From positions 11,459,402 through 11,523,401 of the forward strand of contig OX387183.1 in NCBI GenBank assembly GCA_947561395.2: a DNA stretch of 64,000 nucleotides. Direction: 5' to 3'. The DNA is from Buxus sempervirens (taxonomy: Eukaryota; Streptophyta; Magnoliopsida; Buxales; Buxaceae). Shown here in pieces: positions 21,806-32,288 of this stretch. The first letter of the stretch is position 1; every line of letters starts with the position of its first letter. Position numbers and translations under genes: made by a program. The notes below the pieces were generated by a model, which saw only the letters and a list, made by a program, of their open reading frames with translations, was not told where the DNA came from and did no database searches.

Positions 21806-23134
21806 CTAAAGCACTGGGGGATTGAGCGAGGCAAACGCAAGGAGGTCCTGATCACGTTCCAGCACCGCCATTGTTTGTTCATCTGAAGTAACCCATGCTT
21901 CTATCCCATCGCCCAATCTTGTATCCATCATAACTATACAATTCCCAACATCCGCGTCTCCTCCACCACTCACAGAACTTACCCACACAGGCTTTCCCCA
22001 TCCAAAATCAGCTTCATAGAAAGGGAACCTACACCAACTGGTGACGGCATAATAATGGACATCATCTGGAGAATACATCTGAAGTTCCTTTTCCATGTCC
22101 TGAAAAAACCTCAAGGACCCTTCATCACCCTGGAATTCTCTTATACAGTCATGATCAACTTTGCGAATGGATTCCCTCAGCTGAGTCACCAACTCAACTA
22201 ACTCCCTCTCGCTCTCATTCGTTGATGTCACACTTGTAGTCCAAACCAAATTCCCGATGGTATTTCTTGGCAGAGACGGAACCAGCCTGCCCCGAATGTT
22301 AAGCGCATAAGTCGCCGCAAAACTAAGTTTTTTCAAGTATGGTTTGTCTCTGGAGGCAGAAATGATGCGTTGCCAGATGAGCGACGACACCACTTCGACC
22401 CGGGTGGGTTGCTTCACTGTGCTGTTAGTCATGACCTTCGCCTTCAGGGCAGCTATGTTTGAGCCATTAAACACAAACCTTTGTGTCTTTCTAGTGACTT
22501 TCGTTTTGGATAAATCAAGTGTTGGAACAATTAATCCTGATAAATCTATTTGTGGGAAGAGAGAATCTTGTACGAAGATGGGAGGCACAGCTTCAGTAGA
22601 ACCACGAGAGGTTGAGGCCCAATCCTCAACAAACGCCGTCAAGGATGATGCATCAAAAATCTTGTGTATAAAGCACATACCGATTGCTAGACCTCCACAT
22701 TCAAAGCTGTTTACTTGAAAGGCTACTGGAGATGCATTTTCTACATCATTAACAACGAAATGACAGGGAAGGAGATGATTTAGTACCTCAATTTCAGGTT
22801 CCTGTAAGAACTTTGAGAGCTCACAGCTGACTTGGGCTTCTATGTAGTCCACCCCCTGATCGTTGCAGTCAATAGTGCAGAGGTCTTCTTTGATCCTTCC
22901 GGCGAATGGGTAGTATCGCGACAAGGAGTCCGATAAGGATTTCTTTAGCTGATCAGATCTCTTGGCACTTGGGATTTTATCTCCTTCATTGCTTTGATCA
23001 TGATAAAAGAAAACGTTAGGAACATAGATTAGAGGACTGATCTGATCAAAAAAGGAGAGCTTAAAGCTTCTAAGGTGAGGGGGAGTTGGGGAGGATGGTT
23101 TGACGGTCTCTCTTTTGATGATTTCAACTTTCAT
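21806..23134 (-). CDS. BAHD acyltransferase 1 (vinorine-synthase-like), 442 aa
   Basis: BAHD enzymes move an acyl group from acyl-CoA to a hydroxyl or amine of a plant specialised metabolite, usually in the cytosol. The single exon encodes 442 residues, normal for the family. The catalytic HxxxD motif is HKIFD at residues 157-161 and the structural DFGWG motif is at 376-380 (EADFGWGKPVWV). The N-terminus VEIIKRETVKPSSPTPPHLR and the LSRYYPFAGR segment (71-80) are typical of the clade holding vinorine synthase and related alkaloid or terpenoid O-acetyltransferases. No signal peptide or membrane segment. The first Met fits the family start. A TATA-like TTTATTAAT lies near 23206-23215. The substrate cannot be inferred. 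A close paralogue lies at 51163-52500 on the same strand. Confidence 0.93.
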   Translation of the reverse strand: MKVEIIKRETVKPSSPTPPHLRSFKLSFFDQISPLIYVPNVFFYHDQSNEGDKIPSAKRSDQLKKSLSDSLSRYYPFAGRIKEDLCTIDCNDQGVDYIEAQVSCELSKFLQEPEIEVLNHLLPCHFVVNDVENASPVAFQVNSFECGGLAIGMCFIHKIFDASSLTAFVEDWASTSRGSTEAVPPIFVQDSLFPQIDLSGLIVPTLDLSKTKVTRKTQRFVFNGSNIAALKAKVMTNSTVKQPTRVEVVSSLIWQRIISASRDKPYLKKLSFAATYALNIRGRLVPSLPRNTIGNLVWTTSVTSTNESERELVELVTQLRESIRKVDHDCIREFQGDEGSLRFFQDMEKELQMYSPDDVHYYAVTSWCRFPFYEADFGWGKPVWVSSVSGGGDADVGNCIVMMDTRLGDGIEAWVTSDEQTMAVLERDQDLLAFASLNPPVL

Positions 23135-24330
23135 CTTGGTCGTGGCTTCTCCTCAAATGGGAACTCTTACTTTTGCTATGGTTCAAAGAGATGCAAAACT
23201 TGAAGATTAATAAAGGAACATGGATGAGCAGATTTTCTCTAATACCGATGGTGCCATCACAGCGGATTTTGGAGTGTGGAGTAGGAGGAGGCATTTATTC
23301 TAGTCCCAGAAGCTGGTGGTACCGTGATACAACGGGCTGAGACGTGTTTTGGGGAGTAAGCTCGTATTGAAACGGGCATCCGTCCGTTCATTTGAAGCGG
23401 GTACCACTGAAACGGTCTTCTAATAGGACTATGAGAGAAGGCTGGTCAGTGGGGTTATAGTAAGATTGTCCGAAGAATGGGGGGTGAGAATAGGGGATGG
23501 AACGTGACGGTTGAGAAGAGAGAGCGAGAAGGATGAGAGAGGGCTGGTCGGTGGGGTTGGTTACTGGGATGTTGAATGATTGAATGAATTGCTTGCTCTC
23601 ACTAGAGCAGGATGCCGCGGTTAGTGTTTTTTTCCAAGTGAGCCCCACAAAAACCATTTACAAATGGTGAAAAACACCAATTCTCGGATGTTCCATGTGG
23701 AAGCATTCCACTCTAGTAGTAGGGTACAATTCAGCTAAGAATTACAAACAATTTCATCTCATGGGTTTGGGGGTTGAAATCGTCTGTCGCAATGATCCTG
23801 TGGTAGACCCTGTAGCATTGTGGGATGCTGCCATGTGTATATCCCACGGATGCTGCATTTTTCATATTAAAAAAATGTGAGTTTCACAGCATCCGTGGGA
23901 TGCTACACATAACAACATCTCACAGATGCTGCAAGGTCTACAGCAGGACCAGATGAGAGAGGGCTGGTCGGTGGTGCTGAGTAAGATTGTCCAAACAATG
24001 GGGGGTGAGAATAGGGGACGGAACGTGACCTTTGAAAATAGAGAGAGAGAGTAGGATCAAGGATGAGACAGGGCTGGTCGGTGGGCTTGGTTAGTGGGAT
24101 GCTTGAACGAGTAAATGAATTGCTTCCTGTTAGTAGAGTGGCTGCAACGGTTAGTGTTTATCTAAGTGAACCCCGCAAAAACCATTTATAAAAGGTGAAA
24201 AGCACCAATCTTAGAATGCTTGACGTGGAAGTATAGGAAGCTGCATTTCAGTCAAAAATTCCAGACGATTTCATCCCATGGGGTTTGGGAGTTAGTTGTC
24301 CTTTCATTCCCCATTTCAATAGAGGACTGC
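23135..24330. repeat. Duplicated upstream region of BAHD gene 1
   Basis: Two imperfect direct copies of about 350 bp, roughly 23427-23790 and 23951-24310. Both contain GAGAGGGCTGGTCGGTGG, AATGGGGGGTGAGAATAGGG, GAATGAATTGCTT, GCAAAAACCATTTA and a closing ATTTCATCNCATGGG. A foldback MITE (23794-23950) sits exactly between them. The copies lie upstream of the BAHD start, so they may contribute to its promoter (inference). Short minus-strand ORFs here are not convincing genes. Confidence 0.7.
23794..23950. repeat. Foldback MITE, 157 bp
   Basis: Left half starts GATCCTGTGGTAGACCCTG and the complement of the right end reads GGTCCTGCTGTAGACCTTG. Internal arms contain GCATCCGTGGGATGCT and its complement around an AT-rich loop. 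No coding capacity and no certain target duplication. It separates the two copies of the BAHD upstream duplication. Confidence 0.7.
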
Positions 24331-25581
24331 ACTAGTAATACTTTAATTTGTGCTTTGTTTAGATTTATATAAAGGGAAAAAATTGCTAATCTACTTGTAT
24401 GATTAACAAATATTCATTCTAAAAAACAATTATATTGAAAAAAATTTCAAACGTTGCTTTTAGATAGCAATTGTACAAAGTGTTAAGTTCTAGTACATCA
24501 CATAGGGACAAGGATATTCAAAAATTGAAAAAATAATGGATGATTGAAAATAATAGAGTCAATTGACAATAATAAAAATGTAAAAATTAAATAAGCTAAG
24601 GCTTCTTTATCAATAGTCATTGTGCCCTTTATATATCAAATATTAAGAATTGATAGAATCCAAAACTTGCACTTAGAAGGAAAAAAATAATAAAAAACTA
24701 CTCGTGTAAACATAATAACAAAGAATAATATAAATAAAAAAATTAAGTATATACATTTGGTAACTTCTTAACTATAGAATAATATTTAATCACAAGTTAA
24801 AATTTACTAATTATATATCAACACATATATATGTTTGATGTAGTAATTTATAACATATAATATAGATGTATATTATATATCTAATGAGCCGAGCTTTAAC
24901 TGAGCTGAGCCCAATCAAGCTCCGCTCATGCTCATTAAGTGAACGAGCTATTTTTTAGGTTGGAACTTGGCTTACGAGCCTAAATAAAGCTCAAGTTTGG
25001 CTCATGCGAACCAAGCCCGAGCTTGAGTGGAGCTAGCTCAGGTTGTTGACAGCACCTATAGACAATAACAAATTAAGTAAAAATAAACAAAGCTAAAACT
25101 TCTCTATCCATAGTAACTGTGTACTTTCAAAATTAAATATTAATAATTAATAGGATCCAAAACCTGCATTTACAAGAAAAATGAGAAATGTATTCACGTA
25201 ATCACAACAATGAAGAACAAAAAATAAATTGAACAAACTTTTTAATTTTTTTACAAAGAGACAAAATAATTGAAGCTAAAAGCTTGTGTTATAGAGGGAA
25301 AGAGACAAAATAATTGAAGCTAAAAGCTTGTGTTATAGAGGGAAAGCATTGTAGACAATATAATTTAGATTCAGTCATCAAATTCTAGATAATTTGAAAA
25401 TTATTATGCTTTTTGAAAATATTAGAACACTGAGTGTTATTCCACTATTTATAGACCACGATGCATTTAGCTTACATAAGAGTGGCTCACAAGTTTTCTA
25501 ACGAGTTTTAGAAGTGACATGGCTTTTTACAAGTCTTCTAAGGAGGCTTGCAAGATTGTAACTATCAGTTGTTTCACTAAT
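24331..25581. other. AT-rich intergenic region with short duplications
   Basis: No gene recognised. About 24880-25050 is dense in GAGCT/AGCTC words in both orientations (a decayed foldback). Near 25255-25345 a unit of about 50 bp containing AAAATAATTGAAGCTAAAAG is tandemly duplicated with almost no change, implying a recent local duplication. Confidence 0.5.
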
Positions 25582-25730
25582 CACTTCCTGTGGTGATTTT
25601 CTCTGCAGCCCTTAAGTGAAGTCTCCATAAGATGCAAACACGTGTCCTGTGGCTAAAAACTATTAGTTGCATGTTTGCATCCTGTGAAGACTCCACTTAA
25701 AGGCTGCGGATAAAACCACCACAGGAAGTG
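25582..25730. repeat. MITE with CACT...AGTG ends, 149 bp
   Basis: Left arm begins CACTTCCTGTGGTGATTTTC and the right arm ends with the complement (CACCACAGGAAGTG). The arms continue for about 55 bp, including GCAGCC..TTAAGTG and GATGCAAACA words. The 3 bp on both sides are AAT. CACT/AGTG ends plus a 3-bp duplication are compatible with a CACTA-type non-autonomous element. Confidence 0.7.
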
Positions 25731-26502
25731 AATTGGTTGTTTCAAGTCTCCCAATTAATCAGCAATTACACATCTTCAAACGATTTTCCTTTTTTGTGGT
25801 TTATAAATTAGTAAATAGACTGTTATGTCATTTAACATGGTTTACACGTAATTTAACGATGTTTACAAGTCGATAAACTAATTGTTACAAGCCTTTTAAT
25901 CGGATTTTACAAACCCTTGAATCAACTGTTACTAGTATTTGAAAGAGGTTTACGAGTAATATATGTAGCTCTTGAATCGACTGTTACTAGTATTTGAAAG
26001 AGGTTTACGAGTAATATATGTAGCTAAGGCATTCTTGTATGTCTAGTAAAATGACATTGATTTTCAAATATGCTATTAAAATATTACTATTTTCAAGTTA
26101 TCTAGAATTGAGTGACTAAAGCTGAATTATTTATAAATTATCACTAAAAACAATTTTCTGTGTGTTTTTTCTACTTGGCACTTTTCGCACATTACCTTTC
26201 AATCCGCGTAAAATTAATCTTAGTGGTACTTTTTAAAAATAATTAAATTTCAATCAATAATGTTTAGAAAACCTTTATCAAATAATTAATTTTAGTGATG
26301 TTTTACTATTACAAACCAATTGTTCAAGAATTCCCTTATATCATTCACTCAAATGGTTTATACGTACAAGTTCATCATTTCGATATTGTACGTACAAGTT
26401 CATGATTTGAAATCTGCTGGAGCCGTAGGCTGGAAGATCTGCTAGTCCAACGGCAATGCATATGTTCACATAGGTATGTGAAGCTAACGTGGACACATGC
26501 AT
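25731..26502. other. Intergenic, AT-rich, with a tandem duplication
   Basis: No gene recognised. Near 25922-26025 a unit of about 54 bp containing ACTGTTACTAGTATTTGAAA is present twice in tandem, nearly identical. ACGTACAAGTTCAT also occurs twice near 26351 and 26390. The last three bases (CAT, 26500-26502) form the left target duplication of CACTA element 2. Confidence 0.5.
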
Positions 26503-29500
26503 CACTACAAAAAAAAAAGGGTTTTTGTCTTTGCGAAAGATGAAAAGGTAGTCGCAAAAAATACTAAATTGAGACGGCCCACAACGTTTGCCGCAGATTG
26601 TAGTCGCCTTTTTTCCATTTGCACGACGGCGCTTGGGGTTTCTTCTTATCCTTTTTTTTCCTTTCGCGGGCAAGTCATTTTCCCTCTCCCGCGCATCTTC
26701 ATATTTGCTTGCAACTAACAACACAAGATCAAGCACTAATCAGGGCTCTACTCACCCGTTAGTTACGTTGAAGATTGGAGTCGATCTTGGTTACACTGTT
26801 GCAGAACTCAATCAGCGCTTTAACCTACCATTGACACCCCTGTTAATCAGCACTCCAGTCTGCCGTTGTCGATACTGCAGCAATCGAATCTGGGCACTCC
26901 AATCTACCATTGTCGATCCTTTGTTCTATTGAGAACTCAACCATTTCTACAATCTGCTATTGTCGACCCTGATTGTCCTGTTGCAGATTAATTGAAGAAA
27001 GAATTTCAACTCCAGGTAAACACCAGAAAATCGCTATATCTCTCGTTTAACTCTTTCTTTTATGTTAATATCTTGCAATGTAGAGGAGGGGTAAATCGCT
27101 ATATCTCTTTATTTTTCTCGGCATTTTATATTGTGTTTATTTTATGATTTTCTTGTTTTACAGTTGCAAATTCCCTTCGTATAGCTGCTGGTTCTTTCAG
27201 TTGCGCCGACGAACTCTTTCGATTTCTCAGGCTTTATCTGCGAAACCTTGACAAGGTTTTTACGTTTTTACTCTTTCACAATAAACTTGTCTCCCTCCCT
27301 CTCCCTCTCTCTCTCTCTATATCTCTCGTTTAGCTCTGTGTCTTGATTTCTTTTCACGTTTCTGCTATTTTTTTTTTCTTTTTGTCTATCTTTATGGATG
27401 AGCATCTATGTCTTGCATTTTTCTCGGGTAAATTTATGGTTTAGGGTTCTCCTGTTATGGTTTTCTTGTTTTAAAGTTGCAAAGCGTCGGTTAAGCAGTC
27501 CTAAGTGTGGTTCTCAATTGCCACGCATAAAGGGTTTTGCTTAGAAAAAGTAAGCAGTCTTAGTTGGACATATTACCAGAAAAGGTAATTCGTGTGAAGT
27601 TTTGAAGCAATTACTCTTCTTTGCTTAACAAAAGAAAAGGAATAAATTTCATTGCTCAGTGGGTGAATGAAGAACAAACTTTTTGGAGTTTACATTGTGA
27701 TTATCATATTTCAATATCAGTTAATAAAACTGTCAGTAATTTGGTATAATTCACAGAAGAATCCATGATGAAGATTTGATTAAGTGCTCCTTCAAGAAAT
27801 TCAGTCAAATTGAATTCAGTTAGTCCATAAATTGGTTTGGTTCAAAGTAAGTACCATACTTCACTAAACAGAAGAAAAAAAAAAGAACAAATTTCATTTC
27901 TCAATGGATAAACCAAGAATAAACTTTTTGGATTCTTATTAAATCTCTATTTTGGTTTCTTGTTCTTATAGGTTATATTAATTAGTAATTGATTTGATAA
28001 ATCCATCAATTGAATAATTTTAGTTAAAATTTAAAAGAGAGACCAAAAGTCCAGAAGATTATTTTCTATGGTTTCATTATTCTGCTTCCTATTCTTTTGG
28101 CTAAATAAATTTCATACGAAATCCTTAAAGTGCTTTTTTGTTTAGAGCAGTTTTTCAGATTTGATGGTTTCATTCTTTGTTGGAATGATTTGATGGCTTT
28201 ATCTTTCATTTCAGGGTGTTTTTTTAATCTGGTAAAAAAGGAAAAATGAATGGATGTTGTCATATCTTTAAACCTTGTTTTCATAGTTGTGCATTGGATT
28301 AGGTTCAAAGTTATCAATCTCTATACTTCTCTGCACCACCATGTTTATAATTTTCCGTAATATATTTTCAACTTCAGGTTCAAAAGGTTGACTGGACAGC
28401 ATGAAGTAGCAATCTCAGCTCGGGACTATAAATTCTATTCACCACGACACAAATATAGGCGTGTTGCAACATTCTGTTTCTAACATCGCTGGTTTACCTG
28501 TAAGATTGGAGTCCTGATTTCAGTACATTATTTAGACTTTCTGACTATTGTTAATTATGAATTTCTTTTTTTCTTCTTTTTAAATTTTTAGGCATTCTCT
28601 GGAACAGATAATTCTTCTGTTTTGGCTGCTGCAGCTGGGTTCCGTCCTGTTAGTGAAGTAATAAATTCTTCTCTGTTTTTTCATACTTTTAGATGTGATA
28701 CTCTTTTTGAATGGTTTGTTGCACAACCCGAGATCTATGAGCATTATCAAAGCTATGAAAAGAATATCTGTACATTTGAGGTCAGTGGAGGGGTTCAATC
28801 CAACCTGTCTCAACTCAGAAAGTCAATCATGTAATGAAGTGTTAGGTTTCTTCTTCTTCCTTTTTTTCTTCAAAGATATTTATTTAGGATTTGCTCAGAG
28901 CATGACAAAATTTGTGTCTTCACATAAAAAAGATTCTGAGTGGGATTAACTGTATTTTGAATCTCATGCACCTTCAAGCTTGCTTATATCTTACTTTGAT
29001 TGTTATCTGGACAAGTTCAAAGGGCTTGGGGTTTGTCGCTCAACATGACATTCCATTACACCGTGGCACATCTTCACTCATGCCTATGGCATATTGTATT
29101 CATTTCGTTGCAAAGTCATGACACTTGGCAAGTCTTTGAGATGCATCATATTTGACACATCAGCTAGAGTGTTGGAAACGGTGAAGTGACTTTTAAGGTT
29201 ATGCTACACTTGTTCAAAGCATCGGGCAATCTAACTTATGTTATTATTGTAGATTGTTTATCTGATTTACTTCATACATAGTATGATAATTAATCTAGGG
29301 TTGTTTGGGTACAAATAACCAATATACCTTATTCTGATTAGGAGGATGTGCTCCCATCTACTAAGTCATTAGGAGGATGTGCTCCCATCTACTAAGTCTA
29401 TGGGACCAATCATTAATCAGGCAAACTGATAGTTCAGTGGAGACAATTCTTAATGAAAATAGAATGGTAGTTAATAAAAGTTAGACCTTAAATGAAAGAA

Positions 29501-30440
29501 ATTCAAAAAACAAATGATAATATAAATCAAACCTTTGCCACATCCAACTAGAAAGCTTGTATGTTTGTAAACTCAATTGTTTATTATGGTCTTTGACAGA
29601 AAACTCAACTTTTAACAAAGAGGATTGCTGAAGTGTCTTTGTTAGTAGAATCATTCTCTCTAAAAGACAAACAACGAGTAGATATGCATAAGCACTTATC
29701 CAGTAGAGGTTTTAATTGCTTGTCAACTTAATCAGAAATTAGAAACATGACCGACTAACTGATTTGCAGGAACGTCAAAACCAACAAGTTTGGGATTGGC
29801 TGGTCTCTTTGTGACAAATTCTTAGATGATGATATTGTTAAATTTATTTATTTTGTGAATGTGTGTCCTTGTGAATTGCAAGATTTACATTTCTAGTCAC
29901 CGCCATTATGTTATCTTTGATGGAATATTTATTTGTTATGTCTACTTTGTTAGCGGTGCGGTGACCAATCTAATCAATTTTAAAACTTCTCATAATAGTA
30001 GGAGCAATTTTATCAAAGTGAACTCAGCAAGTGGTTGGTCCATACTCTTCATTTACATGCATATGGGATATTAGAATATTTATTTTCTTTCTTTAGTATT
30101 GCGTTGCTTAGATAAAACTAGTGTCTACTATGTATTATAGGTTGCCTTATAATATTTTCTTTGTTAAAAGTTGTTTCACTTTTTTTTTCTATTACAAGTT
30201 CTAAAAATATGAATGTATACATTTGATAATGGTAATAAAAGTCACTTGAATTGTTAGTTGAAATAAGGAGTGAGGATTATTTACAACCAAATCAACAAAG
30301 AAGTGAGAGCTTTGAGGAACAACATACTCTCCTATGGATAAGTCTTGAATGAGGTATATAACTATTAAATTTTATTTGGTTTAGACTCTTTTATTTTGTA
30401 TGTCTTATTGATATACTAATATAATTCTTATTTTCTAGTT
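26503..30440 (+). other. CACTA 2 5' region, leader and introns, no protein recognised
   Basis: Subterminal repeats at the left, then 26760-27000 with repeated CCATTGTCGA-like words. This is followed by a long stretch of exon/intron-like sequence (CT-rich tracts near 27290-27330) leading to the first recognisable transposase exon at about 30441. The open segment about 28590-28830 (AAAAGFRPVSEVINSS...) looks exon-like but matches no family I know; it could be leader or captured host sequence. Confidence 0.4.
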
Positions 30441-30482
30441 TAAATAAGGCAGCCAATGAATTCCTTGATGGTGTTCAGAGTT

Positions 30483-32288
30483 TGTGAGACATGGAAAATC
30501 AATTTAATGACTTCCTAATTATCACACAGGATTCATTAAAAACAAAAAGTTGCCACCATTTTGTTTAGGTGTGAATGGACACCAAAATCATCAAATAAGC
30601 ACAAAAAGGAAAAATTAGAGTGAAAATAACTCTATTTAAAAAACAATCAGAGATGGGTAAGGGGATTAGGTTATGAATAGGGGAAGGTGTTAGGTACCCC
30701 TATTCATCCACACAAGGTGGTTGCCAGGTATTGTTCATGTTAAAATAAAGAATGCTTGCTTAAAAAAAAGGAAAAACATAAAAATAACAAAAGTGTATGG
30801 TTTTTCATATAAATATCCAAAGTAATTCAGAACTTTCAATATGATCATACCATTCCTAGGGTTTCATGACTGAAATAAAATTGTGATAAAATCAAATAAA
30901 ACCAATCTAAAGAGAAACCTGAAAAACTAGCTTTAGGCTAAACCATTAAAAGGTTGAAAAACTAGATTGAAATCTCTTGATTAAATCATTGAAAAATAAA
31001 GTTACTTCGAGTACAGATCTGATCCGGATCTCTTAATAGTGGAGAAATAGAACCCCCACTCAACCCATGTTGATGAAAAAACATCAAAAGAGAGACTTTA
31101 GACCATAGGATCCTTGCTCCAAGATTAAAACAATTTCAAAATCACATCATGAAACCCTATAGGTTACTTTTAGGCTTTTGGTTTTAGATCTACCATATAG
31201 ATCATGGTAGATCCAGGATCCTAGCCAAATATCACCAAAATCAAGAAAACAGTGCTGTAGGTGCAAAGGTGTGAAAAATTCAAACTATAGAAAGAAGTAG
31301 GGATCTCATGCTATAAACGTCATGAATTCATAGGATTAATCCAGATTCAGAATAAAATCATTAAAACATTAGCAGGATAGTAAAAGCAATCACATCTCAC
31401 AAATTATAGCACATGGGGGTCTACCTTACGGATCCACCTGTTTTCTTTTCCCCTAGCTCTCTCTTCACGTTTTATGGCTAGAGAGGACTCTTGAGGTACT
31501 TGGAGATAGGTTTGGATATACAAACATAATCAAAGGCCTTTTTCTATAAAAAGGGAGCAAAACAGATTATGGGGTTTTATTCTAGGGATTCACCTGTTCC
31601 CTTTTCCCCTAGCTCTCTCTTCACGTTTTACGACTAGAGAGGAATCTTGAGGTACTTGGAGGCAGGTTTGGGAATACAATTATAAACCAGGCCTTATTCT
31701 ACAGCAATAGAGAAGATTAGATTATTTCTAGAATTGAAAACAGAAAATAAAAGGGAAAAGGGACTTACCTGAATTGAGCATGCAGAGCAGCAGGGATTCC
31801 TTCCTTCACTTGGAGCTCTTCAGACTTCGAATTAATGGTCTTTTGCTTGAGGATCTGCCCTCTATTTATAGGCAAACCCAGGGGCATGGTTGGTCCAAAG
31901 AGATATGCCAAGATCTCCCAGATTGAATTAAAAATAGGGATAATGTCAATCCATTGCCAAATAAGATAAATAGGAGAATTCGAATGGATAAATAGGGGAA
32001 TTCAAATCTTTTTAAGAGATATTTGGGTGCAGATAAGGCTCAGAAATCAAGAAAGGATAAATTCGCACAAAAACCCCGTGCCTGTATATATATTACGGGC
32101 GTGGTTTGCCCGCAGTGTTAATATGGGCACGGCATGCCCGTATATGAATTGCGGGCGCAACCAGAGCGCAGATACAATTCGAGCACTGCCTGTTTGATGA
32201 AATTTTATGCATTTTTTACCTGTTTTAAATCCCAATTACATGTTTGCAAGTATTTTCTCATTTTGTAGTGCAATTTGGGGTGTCTACA
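30483..32288 (+). mobile_element. Solo LTR B, 1806 bp, with perfect 5-bp target duplication
   Basis: Starts TGTGAGACATGG and ends TTTGGGGTGTCTACA. GAGTT flanks both sides (30478-30482 and 32289-32293). Same family as A and C, with GGGGAAGGTGTTAGGTACCC near 30690 and a TATTTATAGG box at 31863-31872. The segment containing CTCTCTTCACGTTTTA and GGCTAGAGAGGA occurs twice, about 155 bp apart (31412-31500 and 31567-31655). A hairpin cluster lies at 32080-32165. It interrupts the transposase-associated exon of CACTA 2, so it is younger than that element. Confidence 0.88.
32080..32165 (+). repeat. Hairpin cluster in LTR B (CGGGC/GGGCA stems)
   Basis: Contains CGGGCGTGGTTTGCCCG and GGGCACGGCATGCCC, with further ATTACGGGC / GCCCGTAT words around. 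It lies about 210-300 bp downstream of the TATTTATAGG box and directly follows the AGATAAGGCTCAGAAATC anchor, like the equivalent cluster in A. Copy D (about 1897-2010, minus strand) carries related stems such as GCCCGTATTGTACCTACGGG. Confidence 0.7.

Noticed and set aside
22344-22718. Plus-strand ORF opposite BAHD gene 1 (and 51743-52102 opposite gene 2)
   Set aside because: Both are antisense shadows of the same conserved BAHD region, which is why they resemble each other; no independent evidence of coding.
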